Below, in pieces: positions 34,818-46,800 of a stretch of 64,000 nt of DNA. The position numbers and the translations under genes were made by a program. Positions within the stretch are counted from its first letter, which is position 1. The number at the start of each line of letters is the position of its first letter. Below the pieces are notes generated by a model that searched no databases, was not told the DNA's origin, and worked only from the letters and a program-made list of their open reading frames with translations. Origin of the DNA: Erythroxylum novogranatense (lineage: Eukaryota; Streptophyta; Magnoliopsida; Malpighiales; Erythroxylaceae); the NCBI GenBank assembly GCA_029891385.1, contig CM057224.1:3410001-3474000 (forward strand), written 5' to 3'.

Positions 34818-37800
34818 ATGCTGATGGCATTGTTGGGTTGGTTGTTAATGGCGTTTGCTAGTACTGTTGTTGTTGGTTCTTCGTCTCACGATCCCGAGCT
34901 TGGCTCTGCTCGTGTTGTATTCCAGGTTTGATTCTCTTCAACAACTATTTTCTTCTGCTTGCAAAATTGGTTCTTTTGTTTTTGTTATTGGTACGACAAT
35001 GCTGATTTTCTTTTTTCTTCAGACGAATTATGGTGACATTGAGTTTGGGTTCTTTCCTTCTGTGGCACCCAAAACCGTGGAGCATATCTACAAGCTGGTT
35101 CGGCTTGGATGCTATAACACCAATCATTTCTTTCGGGTATGTCTCTTACTAGGAACTCATTTGAATATATGGTTGTTGTTCTTTGATGGGTTTTTTTTTT
35201 TCTAGTTGGTATGAATTGTGGTTTTAGGTGGGATTTGATGTTTGTTTCAGGTGGATAAGGGTTTTGTTGCCCAAGTGGCGGACGTGGTCAGTGGACGATC
35301 GGCTCCGATGAACGAAGAGCAAAGAAAGGAAGCTGTAAAGACTGTGGTTGGTGAATTCAGTCATGTGAAACATGTTAGAGGGATTCTTTCCATGGGAAGG
35401 TGTTTTCCTTCCCTTAACTCACTTTTTGGATTTCTTTGTCTTTGAGGGTGTTTGCTGGTATTGTACATGAATTCCTAAATCTTGCTATTGTTTTAGAGTC
35501 TTAAGCTTTTTGCTAGCAAGTTTTTTTTTTTTTTTGGGGTTGGTTTATGATCAAGTATAGGGGAATCCTACTCATAGACTGGGCTAAGTCCATAAGTGTA
35601 ACAAACATATTGCATGTGCTTCAAGTGAGGTCAACCAATTGCTGTGAAAAATGTTGAAGCTGCAACAGTGTGAAACATACTTGGGTTATGATGCGGAGTG
35701 TAGATATTCAGTTGACATTGATGGGTGATAAGGAAATGTGGGTGGTTTTAAGCATCTAGCTGCATGGACTGGTTCAAATACTTCTTGAGGCGCAACATTA
35801 TACAAAGACTCAGATAGGAACTGTATGAAGGGAATGAATTAGCCCATTTGTTTTCTAAAGCTTTGCACTAAAATATAATTATTATACAGTTCTCTTATTG
35901 AGCATGATTTGTTTTGTTGATGGTATGTCTTCTTTGATATAGATACGAGGATCCAAACAGTGCGCAATCTTCATTCTCAATACTTTTAGGGAATGCCCCA
36001 CATCTTGATGGCAAGGTATGGTAAGGGCCACATTTTTTAGGATAAATTTTGGAATCTCAATCTGACAATGAACAGGATCTCTCCAGTATGCAATATTTGG
36101 CAGAGTTACTAAAGGTGACGACACATTGTCTAAACTTGAGCAACTTCCTACTCGTCAGGAGGGAATATTTGTAATGGTACGATTCTGATTCACTTTTAAA
36201 GTACTGCTGTTGGTAATGATATGGAATGTGGATATCTGGCGATAGGATTTTACCTCTTGAATGAACTGTGGCATGAAAATTGCACGAAATAACTTTCTGT
36301 GATCCAAACAGATCCACATATATTGCAAGTTGTCATGTCATGTAGACAAATTTTTTATCAAATTTTTTCGTAGGTCCTAAATTATTAATAGAAGTTGTTG
36401 TTGGTAGTCTTTAGTAGTTGAAGTTGTATCAGGAAGTTAATTGCAGTTAGAAATGTTGGTTACTTTTCATGTCTAGGAAGCATCATTTGTATAGTCGTTG
36501 CCTGAAAGAGATGAGCAAATAATCCTCACTTTTCTTGTTTCAGCCCACTGAGCGCATCACAATCTTGTCATCATATTATTATGGTATGTTTCAATTGAAT
36601 TAACTTTATTTTGGTGAGTTGATCATTGTTGATATTAAAATGAATTTTGTTTTGCATTACTTTGTGATGTAACTTGAACACAGTTTAAAAAATTTAATCG
36701 CAAGATAGGTCTTGCGTTCATGACTATCGAGTTATGCAACTTTTATTCCAAATCTGATGATGGTAGCTTTGCTGAACCCAAAACTGGTTTAGGTAGCTGA
36801 GACTAATTTTAGGAGAATTTGCGGTGTTAACTATGGATCGCTTTGATAGGCAAACGGATGATAATATAGGATTTTTATTAGTATTTAGCAATAGCCTCGT
36901 AGGAAACTACAAGTACCAAAGCTACCAGCCAACAATGGTCCCTCAAGCTTTCAGCTGAGACAATACAAAGAGAAAAGATACCCCTTCTGTACTATCCCAT
37001 TTCCTTACATATTCTCCTCTCTCTCTCCTCTAACTAATTCTTCTCTAACCGTTAGCTGACTCATCATTCCTTGCCTTAGTGATTCTCCTGGAATATGTTA
37101 ACATGGGTTTGTGGCCCATGTTCGGTTCCTTCCCCCTCTTTCTCCTAGAGTAAGTCAATATGGGTTTATGACCCGTATTGCTATCAATTCCGTCTCCTGC
37201 GAAATCAGCCTTGTCCTCAAGGCAGAAAGAAGGATACTGCTGTTTCAAGTGGGTAGTAGCTATCCAGGAAGCTTCTTCGATGGGTTTCCTTTCCATAGCG
37301 CAAGCCATTCGACAATCTGCTCTTGATTCTTCTGGACAATACGTTCGGCTAAGATTGCTTCGGGAGCTGTTATGGGCAACGTTACAGAGGCTGAAGATAA
37401 AGCTCCTAAATCGCAGAAATCAATCGTGGTTTACAAACGGTTTACACATGGGAAGAAAAAGTCAATTTCCTAAATTAGTTCTTATATTCCTATTCAGATA
37501 TTATGACTCATTCTAGAATGTTTTATTTTGGTTGTTTAAGACTTATATACGTATGGCAAGTAGGGTAAAGGGTTAAGGATTTGCTTACCCTCACTTGTAA
37601 TATAAAAACGTTATGTTCGTATGGAATAAGGGGCCGATTTTTCATTATTAGTGGCTGCGAACTCCTAAAGTTTAGAGATCGTAGGGTTCTCTCTAAGGAG
37701 CCCTTAATTCTTTTCAACATAGGTCGAAGGGGTAGACGTTCTAACAAGCAACGATCTCTGTCTTTTGATCCTATAGTGAATCACCGACCCATAACTCGAT

Positions 37801-40800
37801 CCTAGACGCAGATTCATAACAACTTGGTATCAGAACCAATAGTTATGAGTGACTTTCAGCTTTTACAGCAACAATTCGAGAGGTTTATGCAAATGTATCA
37901 AGATGACCAAATACGTGCAGCAGAAAAATGGGAGGAGTTGTCTAGAGAGATAGCAGCAGTTAAATCGGAATCCAAAAATAAACAGACCGATAGTTGTTCA
38001 AGTGGCAGTAAAACAAGCTGGCCAGTAATAGATAACCATACAACCAGTTGCATGGAAGGAGGTTCATACGTCCCACGGTATTCGAAGTTAGAATTTCCAT
38101 GTTATGGGGGGCAGGAGGACCCCTTGTGTTGGTTAAACAGGTGTGACCATTTTTTTCGTCACCAAAACATACCTGAGGACGACAAGGTGGGTTTGGCATC
38201 TTTTCGCCTTGAAGGTGACGCACAATTGTGGTTTTTAAAATTAGAAAGGGATCGGCTTAACTTGAGTTGGGGCGACTTCAAACAGCAATGCAAGTTAAGG
38301 TTTGGCCCACCTATTCTTATCAATAAACTTGGCGAACTAGCTAAACTCAAACAAGACGGGACAGTCATAGAATATCAACGCCGTTTTGAGCAATTGTCAG
38401 CTCGCGCCGGTACCTTAACTGTAGAACAAGAGGTCCAATTGTTCATTAGTGGGTTGCAAGAACATATTGCGGTCGAAGTGGAGATTAAAAATCCATCTGA
38501 TTTGACTAGTGCAATGAGTCTCGCTCGTTTGTATGAAAGGCGTGGAGGGGGACATAAAGATACCCTCCCATTGGTTCGACGACATACCAACCCCCCTAAT
38601 CCTATCAAGTTGCCAGCAGTTAAGCGTTTGACTCGAGCCGAGATGGAAGATAGGAGGAGCAAGGGACTTTGTTCAATTGCGATGAGCAATATGTACGTGG
38701 TCATCAATGTAAAAGGTTGTTTGCGTTGGAGATTTGGGAGAATGATCTAGACCTCGAGGAAGGAGGTAGTTGCGATGAGGGGCATAGTGAACCAGAAATT
38801 TCCATTCATGCGATTACCGGTGTCCGAGCACCACAAACAATGCAAATTTCAGGAAGCCTAAAAGAAAAGCCTTTGCTGGTGTTAGTTGACTCTGGAAGTA
38901 CCCATAGCTTTGTGGATGAGAGTTTGACGCGACAATTTAGGATTCCGGTGGACCATCGAGACAGTTTACAAGTCGTGGTAGCTAATGGAGAACGTGTTCG
39001 CAGCCCAGGTATATGGAAGAACACTCGATTACAGCTGGGTAATCAACACTTTAGTGTGGACTTGTTTGTGCTACCCTTGTGTGGCTTTGACGCTGTATTG
39101 GGTGTGAATTGGCTACGCACTCTGGGTTCGATTACATGGGATTTTTCCGTTATGAAGATGAGCTTTACAACGAACGGTCGTGCGGTGGAATTGGAAGGAA
39201 TCAAGGATAATTGCCAAGGCTCCATTAATCTGATATCGACAATACTTCCAGAAGTAGACAGACATTTGGAAGTGCAACGATTGTTGGCTGAATTTAAGCC
39301 AGTGTTTGATTCACTGTCAACCTTGCCTCCTAAATGCAACCTCGATCGTCGCATTATACTCGAACCGGGGACAGGTCCCATTGTGGTTCGTCCTTATCGT
39401 TATCCTCATCTTCAAAAGGATGAGATTGAGATGCAATGCGCAGACATGTTGGCAAGAGGCATTATTCGTCCAAGCCAGTTTCCCTTTTCGTCACCTGTAC
39501 TCTTAGTGAAAAAAAAAGATGGCAAATGGTGATTTTGTGTAGATTATCGAGTGTTGAATGCCAAGACAGTGAAGGATAAATTTCCCATCCCCGTCATTGA
39601 AGAGTTATTAGAAGAACTACATGGTGGTCGATTTTTCACTAAGTTGGATTTAAGTGCAGGTTATCATCAAATTTTGATGCATCCGGAGGATGTGGCGAAA
39701 ACAGCTTTTCGAACTCACCATGGGCACTTCGAATTTTTGGTGATGCCCTTCGGCCTTACGAATGCTCCATCCACCTTTCAGTCTGTAATGAATACGGTAT
39801 TTAGTCCTTGTGTAAATTCGTCCTTGTTTTCTTTGACGATATTCTTGTGTATAGCAGAACCTGGGCCGAGCACATGGCCCATTTGCGGATAATTTTTTCT
39901 GTCCTGCTGGAACAACAATTATTTTTAAAGCAATCTAAATGCTTCATGGCCCAACCTTCGGTTTCATACTTGGGACATACTATCTCGGCAGAGGGGTTAT
40001 CAATGGATCCCAGTAAGGTGGAAGCAATGCTCCTTTGGCCCAAACCTAACACCGCTCGGGGATTACGGGGTTTCTTGGGTCTCATCGGGTATTATCGCCG
40101 GTTTGTGAAAGACTATAGTTCTATCGCCGCTCCATTAACCAACATGCTGCGAAAACATTCTTTTCTCTGGACGGACAGTTCTTCTGTAGCGTTTGACAAA
40201 CTCAAGACTGCAATGGCTAGTACTCCTGTTCTCACTCTTCCGGACTTTTCTCAACCTTTTATTGTGGAGTGTGATGCTTCAGATAGTGGTATCGGTGCAG
40301 TACTTCAACAAGGGGGTAGTCCTATAGCTTATTTCAGTCGATCATTGGCCGTTAGGCATAAAAAATTACCAGCGTATGAGAAAGAGCTTATTGGGTTGGT
40401 CAAGGCAGTTCGTCATTGGCGGCCTTATTTGTGGGGGCAACCTTTTATGGTGAGAACTGACCATTATAGCTTGAAGTTTCTTCTTGAACAACATATCATT
40501 ATGTCCCCGCAACAACATTGGATTAGTAAATTGATGGGTTATCAGTTCTCTGTGGAATACCGGGCTGGTAAGCAAAATGTGGTGGCCGATGCACTATCGA
40601 GGCAACATGAAGATCAAGCTGGGCTTGCCGCAATTTCCTCACCATAGTTGAGTCTTTTTGACGATATCCGAAAAGAGGTTTTGCAATCTGAAGAGTTACA
40701 ACGGTTATCAGCCCAAATTCAAGCAAGGACAGCAGATGACAAATGGAAAGTGCATGCGGGGCTGATTCTGTTTAAAGATAAAGTGTATTTGCCTAGAGAC

Positions 40801-43800
40801 TCTCCTTTGATTCAAGGCTTACTAGCTGCCATCCACGACCAACATCATGAGGAATATCAAAAGACACTCCATCGTCTTGCCTCTGATTTCTATTGGAGAG
40901 GCATGAAGCATGATGTTCAAGAATTTGTTCGCGCTTGTTCCGTTTGCCAACGCCACAAAACTGAACATCTCCATCTAGCAGGTCTTTTGAATCCTCTCCC
41001 TATTCCACAACAGATTTGGTCAGATATCTCTATGGATTTTATTGAGGGTCTTCCAACCTCTCATGGTAAAAATGTTCTTTTCGTGGTGGTCGATAGACTC
41101 TCTAAATATGCTCATTTTGTGCCTCTATCACACCCTTATACTGCAGTTAGTGTAGCTCGATTATTTTTTGATCACATTTTCAAGTTGCATGGGCTACCTG
41201 AGACCATTGTTAGTGATCTAGATGTTGTTTTTACTAGCTCCTTTTGGTCCACATTGTTTCGTTTAAGTGGCACACGACTATGTTACAGTTCAGCATACCA
41301 TCCTCAGTCGGATGGCCAAACTGAAGTGGTTAATCGTACCATCGAGATGTATTTGAGATGTTTTACGAGTGACAAACCGAAACTATGGGTGAATTGGCTT
41401 GCGTGGGCAGAATATTGTTATAACACGAGTTTCCACTCTTCTTTGCGGACTACACCATTCGAAGTGGTTTATGGCCGACCTCCACCTCGTCTTATGTCTT
41501 ATTGTGCGGGTTCGGCCAAGTTGGAGGCGGTGGATTATGAATTACGGAATCGAAATGTTGTTTTGGAGGATTTGCGTGCCCGGCTACTGCAGGCCCAACA
41601 AACCATGAAGGCTTCGTATGATTCCCGTCATCGTGATGTGTCCTTTGAGGTAGGTGATTTCGTTTTATTGAAATTACATCCTCACCATTTCCTTTCCTTG
41701 GTTGCTAAGAGGAATCGCAAGCTTGCCCCAAAATTTTTTGGCCTTTTCGTATTTTGGAGAAAGTTGGTGCTGTTGCTTATAAATTGGAGTTACCCCCAAC
41801 TGCGAAAATGCATCCAGTTTTTCACGTGTCTTGTTTGAAGAAATTTATTGGTAATCCAGCCGCGATACACCCAACTTTACCGATTATGCCTACAGATGCA
41901 ACATTACCCCTTCCACAGGCAATTTTAGATTCTCGGATTAAGGGCACAACAAAACAAGTTCTAGTTCATTGGGATGGTCTTTCTCCAGCTGAAGCCTCGT
42001 GGGAAGATGTCGATTCTCTGCTACAACGGTTTCCTTCATTAGCACTTGAGGACAAGTGCATTTTTTAGGGGGAGAGTGATGTTATGGGCAACGTTACAGA
42101 GGCTGAAGATAAAGCTCCTAAATCGTAGAAATCAATCGTGGTTTACAAACGGTTTACACATGGGAAGAAAAAGTCAATTTCCTAAATTAGTTCTTATATT
42201 CCTATTCAGATATTATGACTCATTCTAGAATGTTTTATTTTGGTTGTTTAAGACTTATATACGTATGGCAAGTAGGGTAAAGGGTTAAGGATTTGCTTAC
42301 CCTCACTTGTAATATAAAAACGTTATGTTCGTATGGAATAAGGGGCTGATTTTTCATTATTAGTGGTTGTGAACTCCAAAAGTTTAGAGATCGTAGGGTT
42401 CTCTCTAACGAGCCCTCAATTCTTTTCAACATAGGTCGAAGGGGTAGACGTTCTAACAAGCAACGATCTCTGTCTTTTGATCCTATAGTGAATCACCGAC
42501 CCATAACTCGATCCCAGACAGATTCATAACAGGAGCAGTCAGCTCAGTGGAGTCGACCTCTAGGCCTTAAGGAAGAGTTGGCTCTGGCACATGGTTGCCT
42601 ATCATCTTTTTTAGCTGAGAAATGTGAAATACCGGATGAACTCTGAAAGTGTCAGGAAGAGCCAACTTATAGGCCACAGTTCCAACTTTAGCTATCACTT
42701 GAAAGGGTCCATAAAACCGGGCTGAAAGTTTAGGACAGATTCGCCTAGCTATTGATGTTTGCCTGTGAGGTCTAAGCTTGACATAGACCCAATCTCCTAC
42801 CTCCAGTCGAACATCTATGCGTTTAACATAAGCTGCGGATTTCATGACTTGTTGAGCCCTAACAAGATAGAATTTAAGCTGCCTCAATGCCTCATCTCTA
42901 TCAATCAACACACCATTTATAGCATTAATAAGTGACTCCCCAATGAGGAAGTGAGGAACCTTAGGAGGAGGTCGACCATACACCACCTCGAAAGGGGTTG
43001 TGGCGGTTGCGAAATGAAAAGAAGTGTTATAACAAAATTCGGCCCAAGAGAGCCAATTATGCCACTGCTTTGGTTGCTCAGATACAAAACATCGGAGATA
43101 GGTCTCAAGACACCTATTGACCACCTCGGTTTGTCCATCCGTTTCCGGATGATAAGAGGTGCTCATTCGAAGAACCGTTCCTTGCATCCTCCAAATTTCC
43201 TTCCAAAAATTACTAACAAAGATTGGATCCCGGTCACTTACAATTGTCTTTGGAATGCCATGGAGTCTAGCCACCTCCTTAACAAAACAATCAGCTACAA
43301 CCTTGGCAGTAAAAGGGTGTTTGAGACGGATAAAATGTGCATACTTTGATAATCTATCCACTACTACCATAATGACCTCAAACCCTTTGTTTTTTGGCAA
43401 TCCCGTTATAAAATTCATCGAGATGTCTTCCCAAACTGAATTGGTAATAGGAAGAGGTTGAAGTAACCCAGCTAGGGCAAGAGCTTGATTCTTGTGTCTT
43501 TGGCATACTGCACACTCCTTCACAAACTGCAAAATTTGTTTTCGCCTTCCCGCCCAATACAAACAACCAACTATCTGTTTATAGGTCTTAGTAAACCCGA
43601 AATGACCTCTTGTAGGAATAGAACGGAATTCCTGCAAGAAATCTGGAATGAGGGGGGAGGTTTGAGACAAAACTAACCTGTTTCCTTTGAACAATAGCCC
43701 TCCTGACAAGTGGAACTCGGTTTCGGCTGTAGGATTAACTTGGAGTTTCTGCAGAATTTCTGCCAGCCAGGGGTCTCTTTGATACTCTTTTTGCAACTTA

Positions 43801-46800
43801 GCAGAATCGACCCAAGTAGTTGATGAAACTAGATGGTGAAATTTTGGTTCCACCGGTACACGTGATAAGGCATCTGTTGCCTTGTTTTCTGGTCCCGGCT
43901 TATAGAACACTTCAAATCTGAAGCCCATTAGCTTGGACAACCAATGGTGTTGATCAGGGGTATTTAAACTCTGTTGTAGGAGATGCTTCAATGTCTTGTG
44001 GTCGGTGTACACTTTAAATGATCTCCCCAAAAGATAATGTCTCCAATGTTGTATGGCTAGCACTAAAGTCAAAATCTCCTTCTCATACACTAATTTAGGG
44101 CCTTGCTAAAATAAGCAATAGGTTTATTTTCCTGCATAAGGGCAGCCCCCAATCCAAAACCAGAGGCATCACACTCCACAATAAGCTCCTTAGAGAAGTT
44201 CGGTAAAGTGAGGATCGGAAAAGAAATTAGACAATTCTTCAACTCGTCAAAGGCTCCTTGAGCTTCGGGACCCCAAGAGAAGTTGTCTTTCTTGGTGAGT
44301 TCAGTGAGGAGTCGAGTGATCTTCCCATAATCTTTGATAAATTTCGGATAATACCCAGTGAGGCCAAGAAACCCTCTCACCCCGGTAACATTCTTTGATA
44401 TAGGCTAATCTTTAACACATTGAATCTTGATAGGATCCATTGCTACACCTTCAGTTGAAATAACATGTCCCAAATATTCAATGGATTGTTGTCCGAATAA
44501 GCATTTCTTCTGATTTGCATAGGAATGATGCCCAATTAAGAGCTGTAAAGCTTGTTCCAAGTGTTGGAGGTGTTGCTACCAACTTCTGCTGTAGATTAAT
44601 ATGTCATCAAAAAATACCAGCACAATTTTTCTTAGAAGTGGTCTAAAAATCGAATTCATAGTAGATTGAAATGTGGATGGGGCATTCATAAGTCCAAAAG
44701 GCATAACTAAGTATTCATAATGGCCTTCATGAGTCTGAAAAGCTGTTTTATGAATATCTTCAGTCTTGATTCGAATTTGGTGAAAACCGGACTTCAAATC
44801 AAAATACTTGGAACCATGCAATTCATCAATAAGCTCATTGATAGTGGGAATTGGAAACTTATCAGGAATGGTTACCTTGTTCAGGGCACGGTAATCTACA
44901 CACATTTTCCATGAATTGTCCTTCTTTTTAACTAGAATTACCGGACTGGAGAAAGGGCTAGTGTTGTGTCGGATTGCACCTAATTCAAGCAATTCCCAGA
45001 CTTGTTTTTCAATCTCATCCTTATGGTGATAAGCATACCTATAAGGACGCACACTTACTGGATTGGTTCCATCAAATAGGGTAATGGCGTGATCATGATC
45101 CCGCGAAGGAGGAAGACCCTTCAGTTCTTGGAACACCAATCGGTTTGCTTGCAAAACTGAAGTTAATTCTTGAATTTGGGCTGGAATTAAGGTGGTACTA
45201 GTCTCCGAAACAAGCACACTAACCCCACACTTTTGCTGTTCGTTTTGAAATTCCATCGCAATGGAATGGAGCATCCACTACAAGGCAAAAATTGTTGGGG
45301 TTGCTTACAGCCTTGCCCCCTCAAGGTGACTACTTCTTTCCCCTGCTCAAATCCCCATTTCACTGTTTTTTGCTTGAAGTCTACTCTCACCTCTCCTAAA
45401 GTTTCCAACCATTCTGCACCCAAAACCAGATCTATTCTCCCCAATTGAAGAACATACGCATCAATTAGTAGCTCCACATCCCCTACTAACACCACAAGTC
45501 CCTTACACTGACCTTGTGAGAAACATTTTGTTCCATTACCCAATTTCACTCCATAGGATTCGGTTGGAGTCACATTCAAACCCAAGGTAGCTACTAGGTC
45601 TTGCGAAAGATAATTATGACTTGCCCCATTGTCTATGAGGAGCAAGATTGGAACTCCAGCCAGCTTACCCTCAATTTTGAGGGTCTTAGACTGGATAATC
45701 TCCCCATACTTAGCTACTTGACAAACCATTTCCCATGCCTCAGCAGTTTCGGTCTCCTCTCTATCCCCTATACCTGAAGGAAGCCTTTCTTCTTCGTCGT
45801 TCCCTTCCCCAATCAGTAATCACAAATGCTTGTCAGGGCATACATGGGTAGGGCTATAGTGCTGTCCACATTTAAAACATAATCCTTTAGCTCTTCGATC
45901 CATTAGTCCTAATAAGAGAGGTTTCGGGTCCCTTTTTGTCGCCCCTCAAAAGCCCTCTTCACGCTGGGTCTCCGTTCAACTCCATCGGTAGGATGCGCCG
46001 GGGGTCGGGCCACATTGGGTCGCATGCTGCCCCAGTTGCGACTACCCATGGTCGGGTTGGGGGGTCTGAACCTTGGGACACCCACAGGTCTCCAGCCCGC
46101 TGTCGGTTTGTTAGTCTCTGATGGAGCTAGTTTGCGCTCCATTGCTTGTGCTGCAGAGATCATCTTATAGCAGGAAGAAGGATCCAAAGCTAAAACCTCC
46201 AACCTTATATCTTCTCGTAATCCCCCTAAGAAAAGACCCATATACTGATCTTTGGGAAGAGGAAGAACCTGAGCCATCAACATCTCAAATGTTTCCACGT
46301 ATTCATCCACAGTGCCCTACTACGTCAACGCCTTCAACTGGGATAAAGGATTCCTGATGTAGTGATCTCCATACCGATCGAACAAAGCCCTTTTGAAGGT
46401 CTCCCAATCCAACTCTGGCTTTGACGCTAGGAGAATCTTGAACTAGTGCCATGCCATGTCTTCCATGCAAATCTGAGCTACCTGAACTCGAAGTTCTGGT
46501 GGGGTACCTTGAATGGTGAAGTACACTTCCGCACGAGAGGCCCATCCTACTGGGTCATCACCTTGGAATGGAGGGAGCTCTACCCGCTTTACCCGAAGCT
46601 GATACTCTTCCGACGTCATGGAGGTGATGCCGCTGCCTTCCATTGCCGTCTGTATCCCACGTTCAACAGAGCTCGACCCAGCCTCTGGTGATTGGTGTGC
46701 ATTTTGATGCTGGAACCCCTCTTGCATTTCGACGTGCATCGCCGCTAACGCCTTGGAGAGGTCGTTAACACCTTTATGTAAGTTCCCCAGTTGGACCGTA

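Larger units (their letters stand above)
37368..42531 (+). mobile_element. Ty3/gypsy chromovirus (inner element)
   Basis: LTRs at 37368-37821 and 42080-42531 start TGTTATGGG and end CATAACA, with a perfect GGAGC target duplication. The primer-binding site TGGTATCAGAACC (37825-37837) follows the 5' LTR, and a purine tract AGGGGGAGAG (about 42067-42076) precedes the 3' LTR. Total length 5164 bp. Domains run gag, zinc knuckle, protease, RT, RNase H, integrase, chromodomain. The LTRs differ at about 9 positions plus a 2-bp indel (near 2 percent), so it is younger than the element it sits in. It carries several 1-bp deletions and stops and so is probably inactive on its own. It is in the same orientation as CYP23. 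Confidence 0.95.

Noticed and set aside
34855..35445. Open frames of 116 and 67 codons taken as separate small genes
   Set aside because: They are exons 1 to 3 of CYP23 read through into introns; the splice sites and phases join them to the other exons.
37045..37308. Stand-alone minus-strand gene of 87 codons
   Set aside because: It is the chromodomain tail of the outer chromovirus running into its LTR.
37824..37844. Upstream start of the inner gag at a TTG codon
   Set aside because: It lies in the primer-binding site. The first ATG of the frame is at 37845.
37368..42531. Endogenous pararetrovirus (caulimovirid) because of the gypsy-like RT
   Set aside because: It has LTRs, a target duplication, an integrase and a chromodomain, which pararetroviruses lack.
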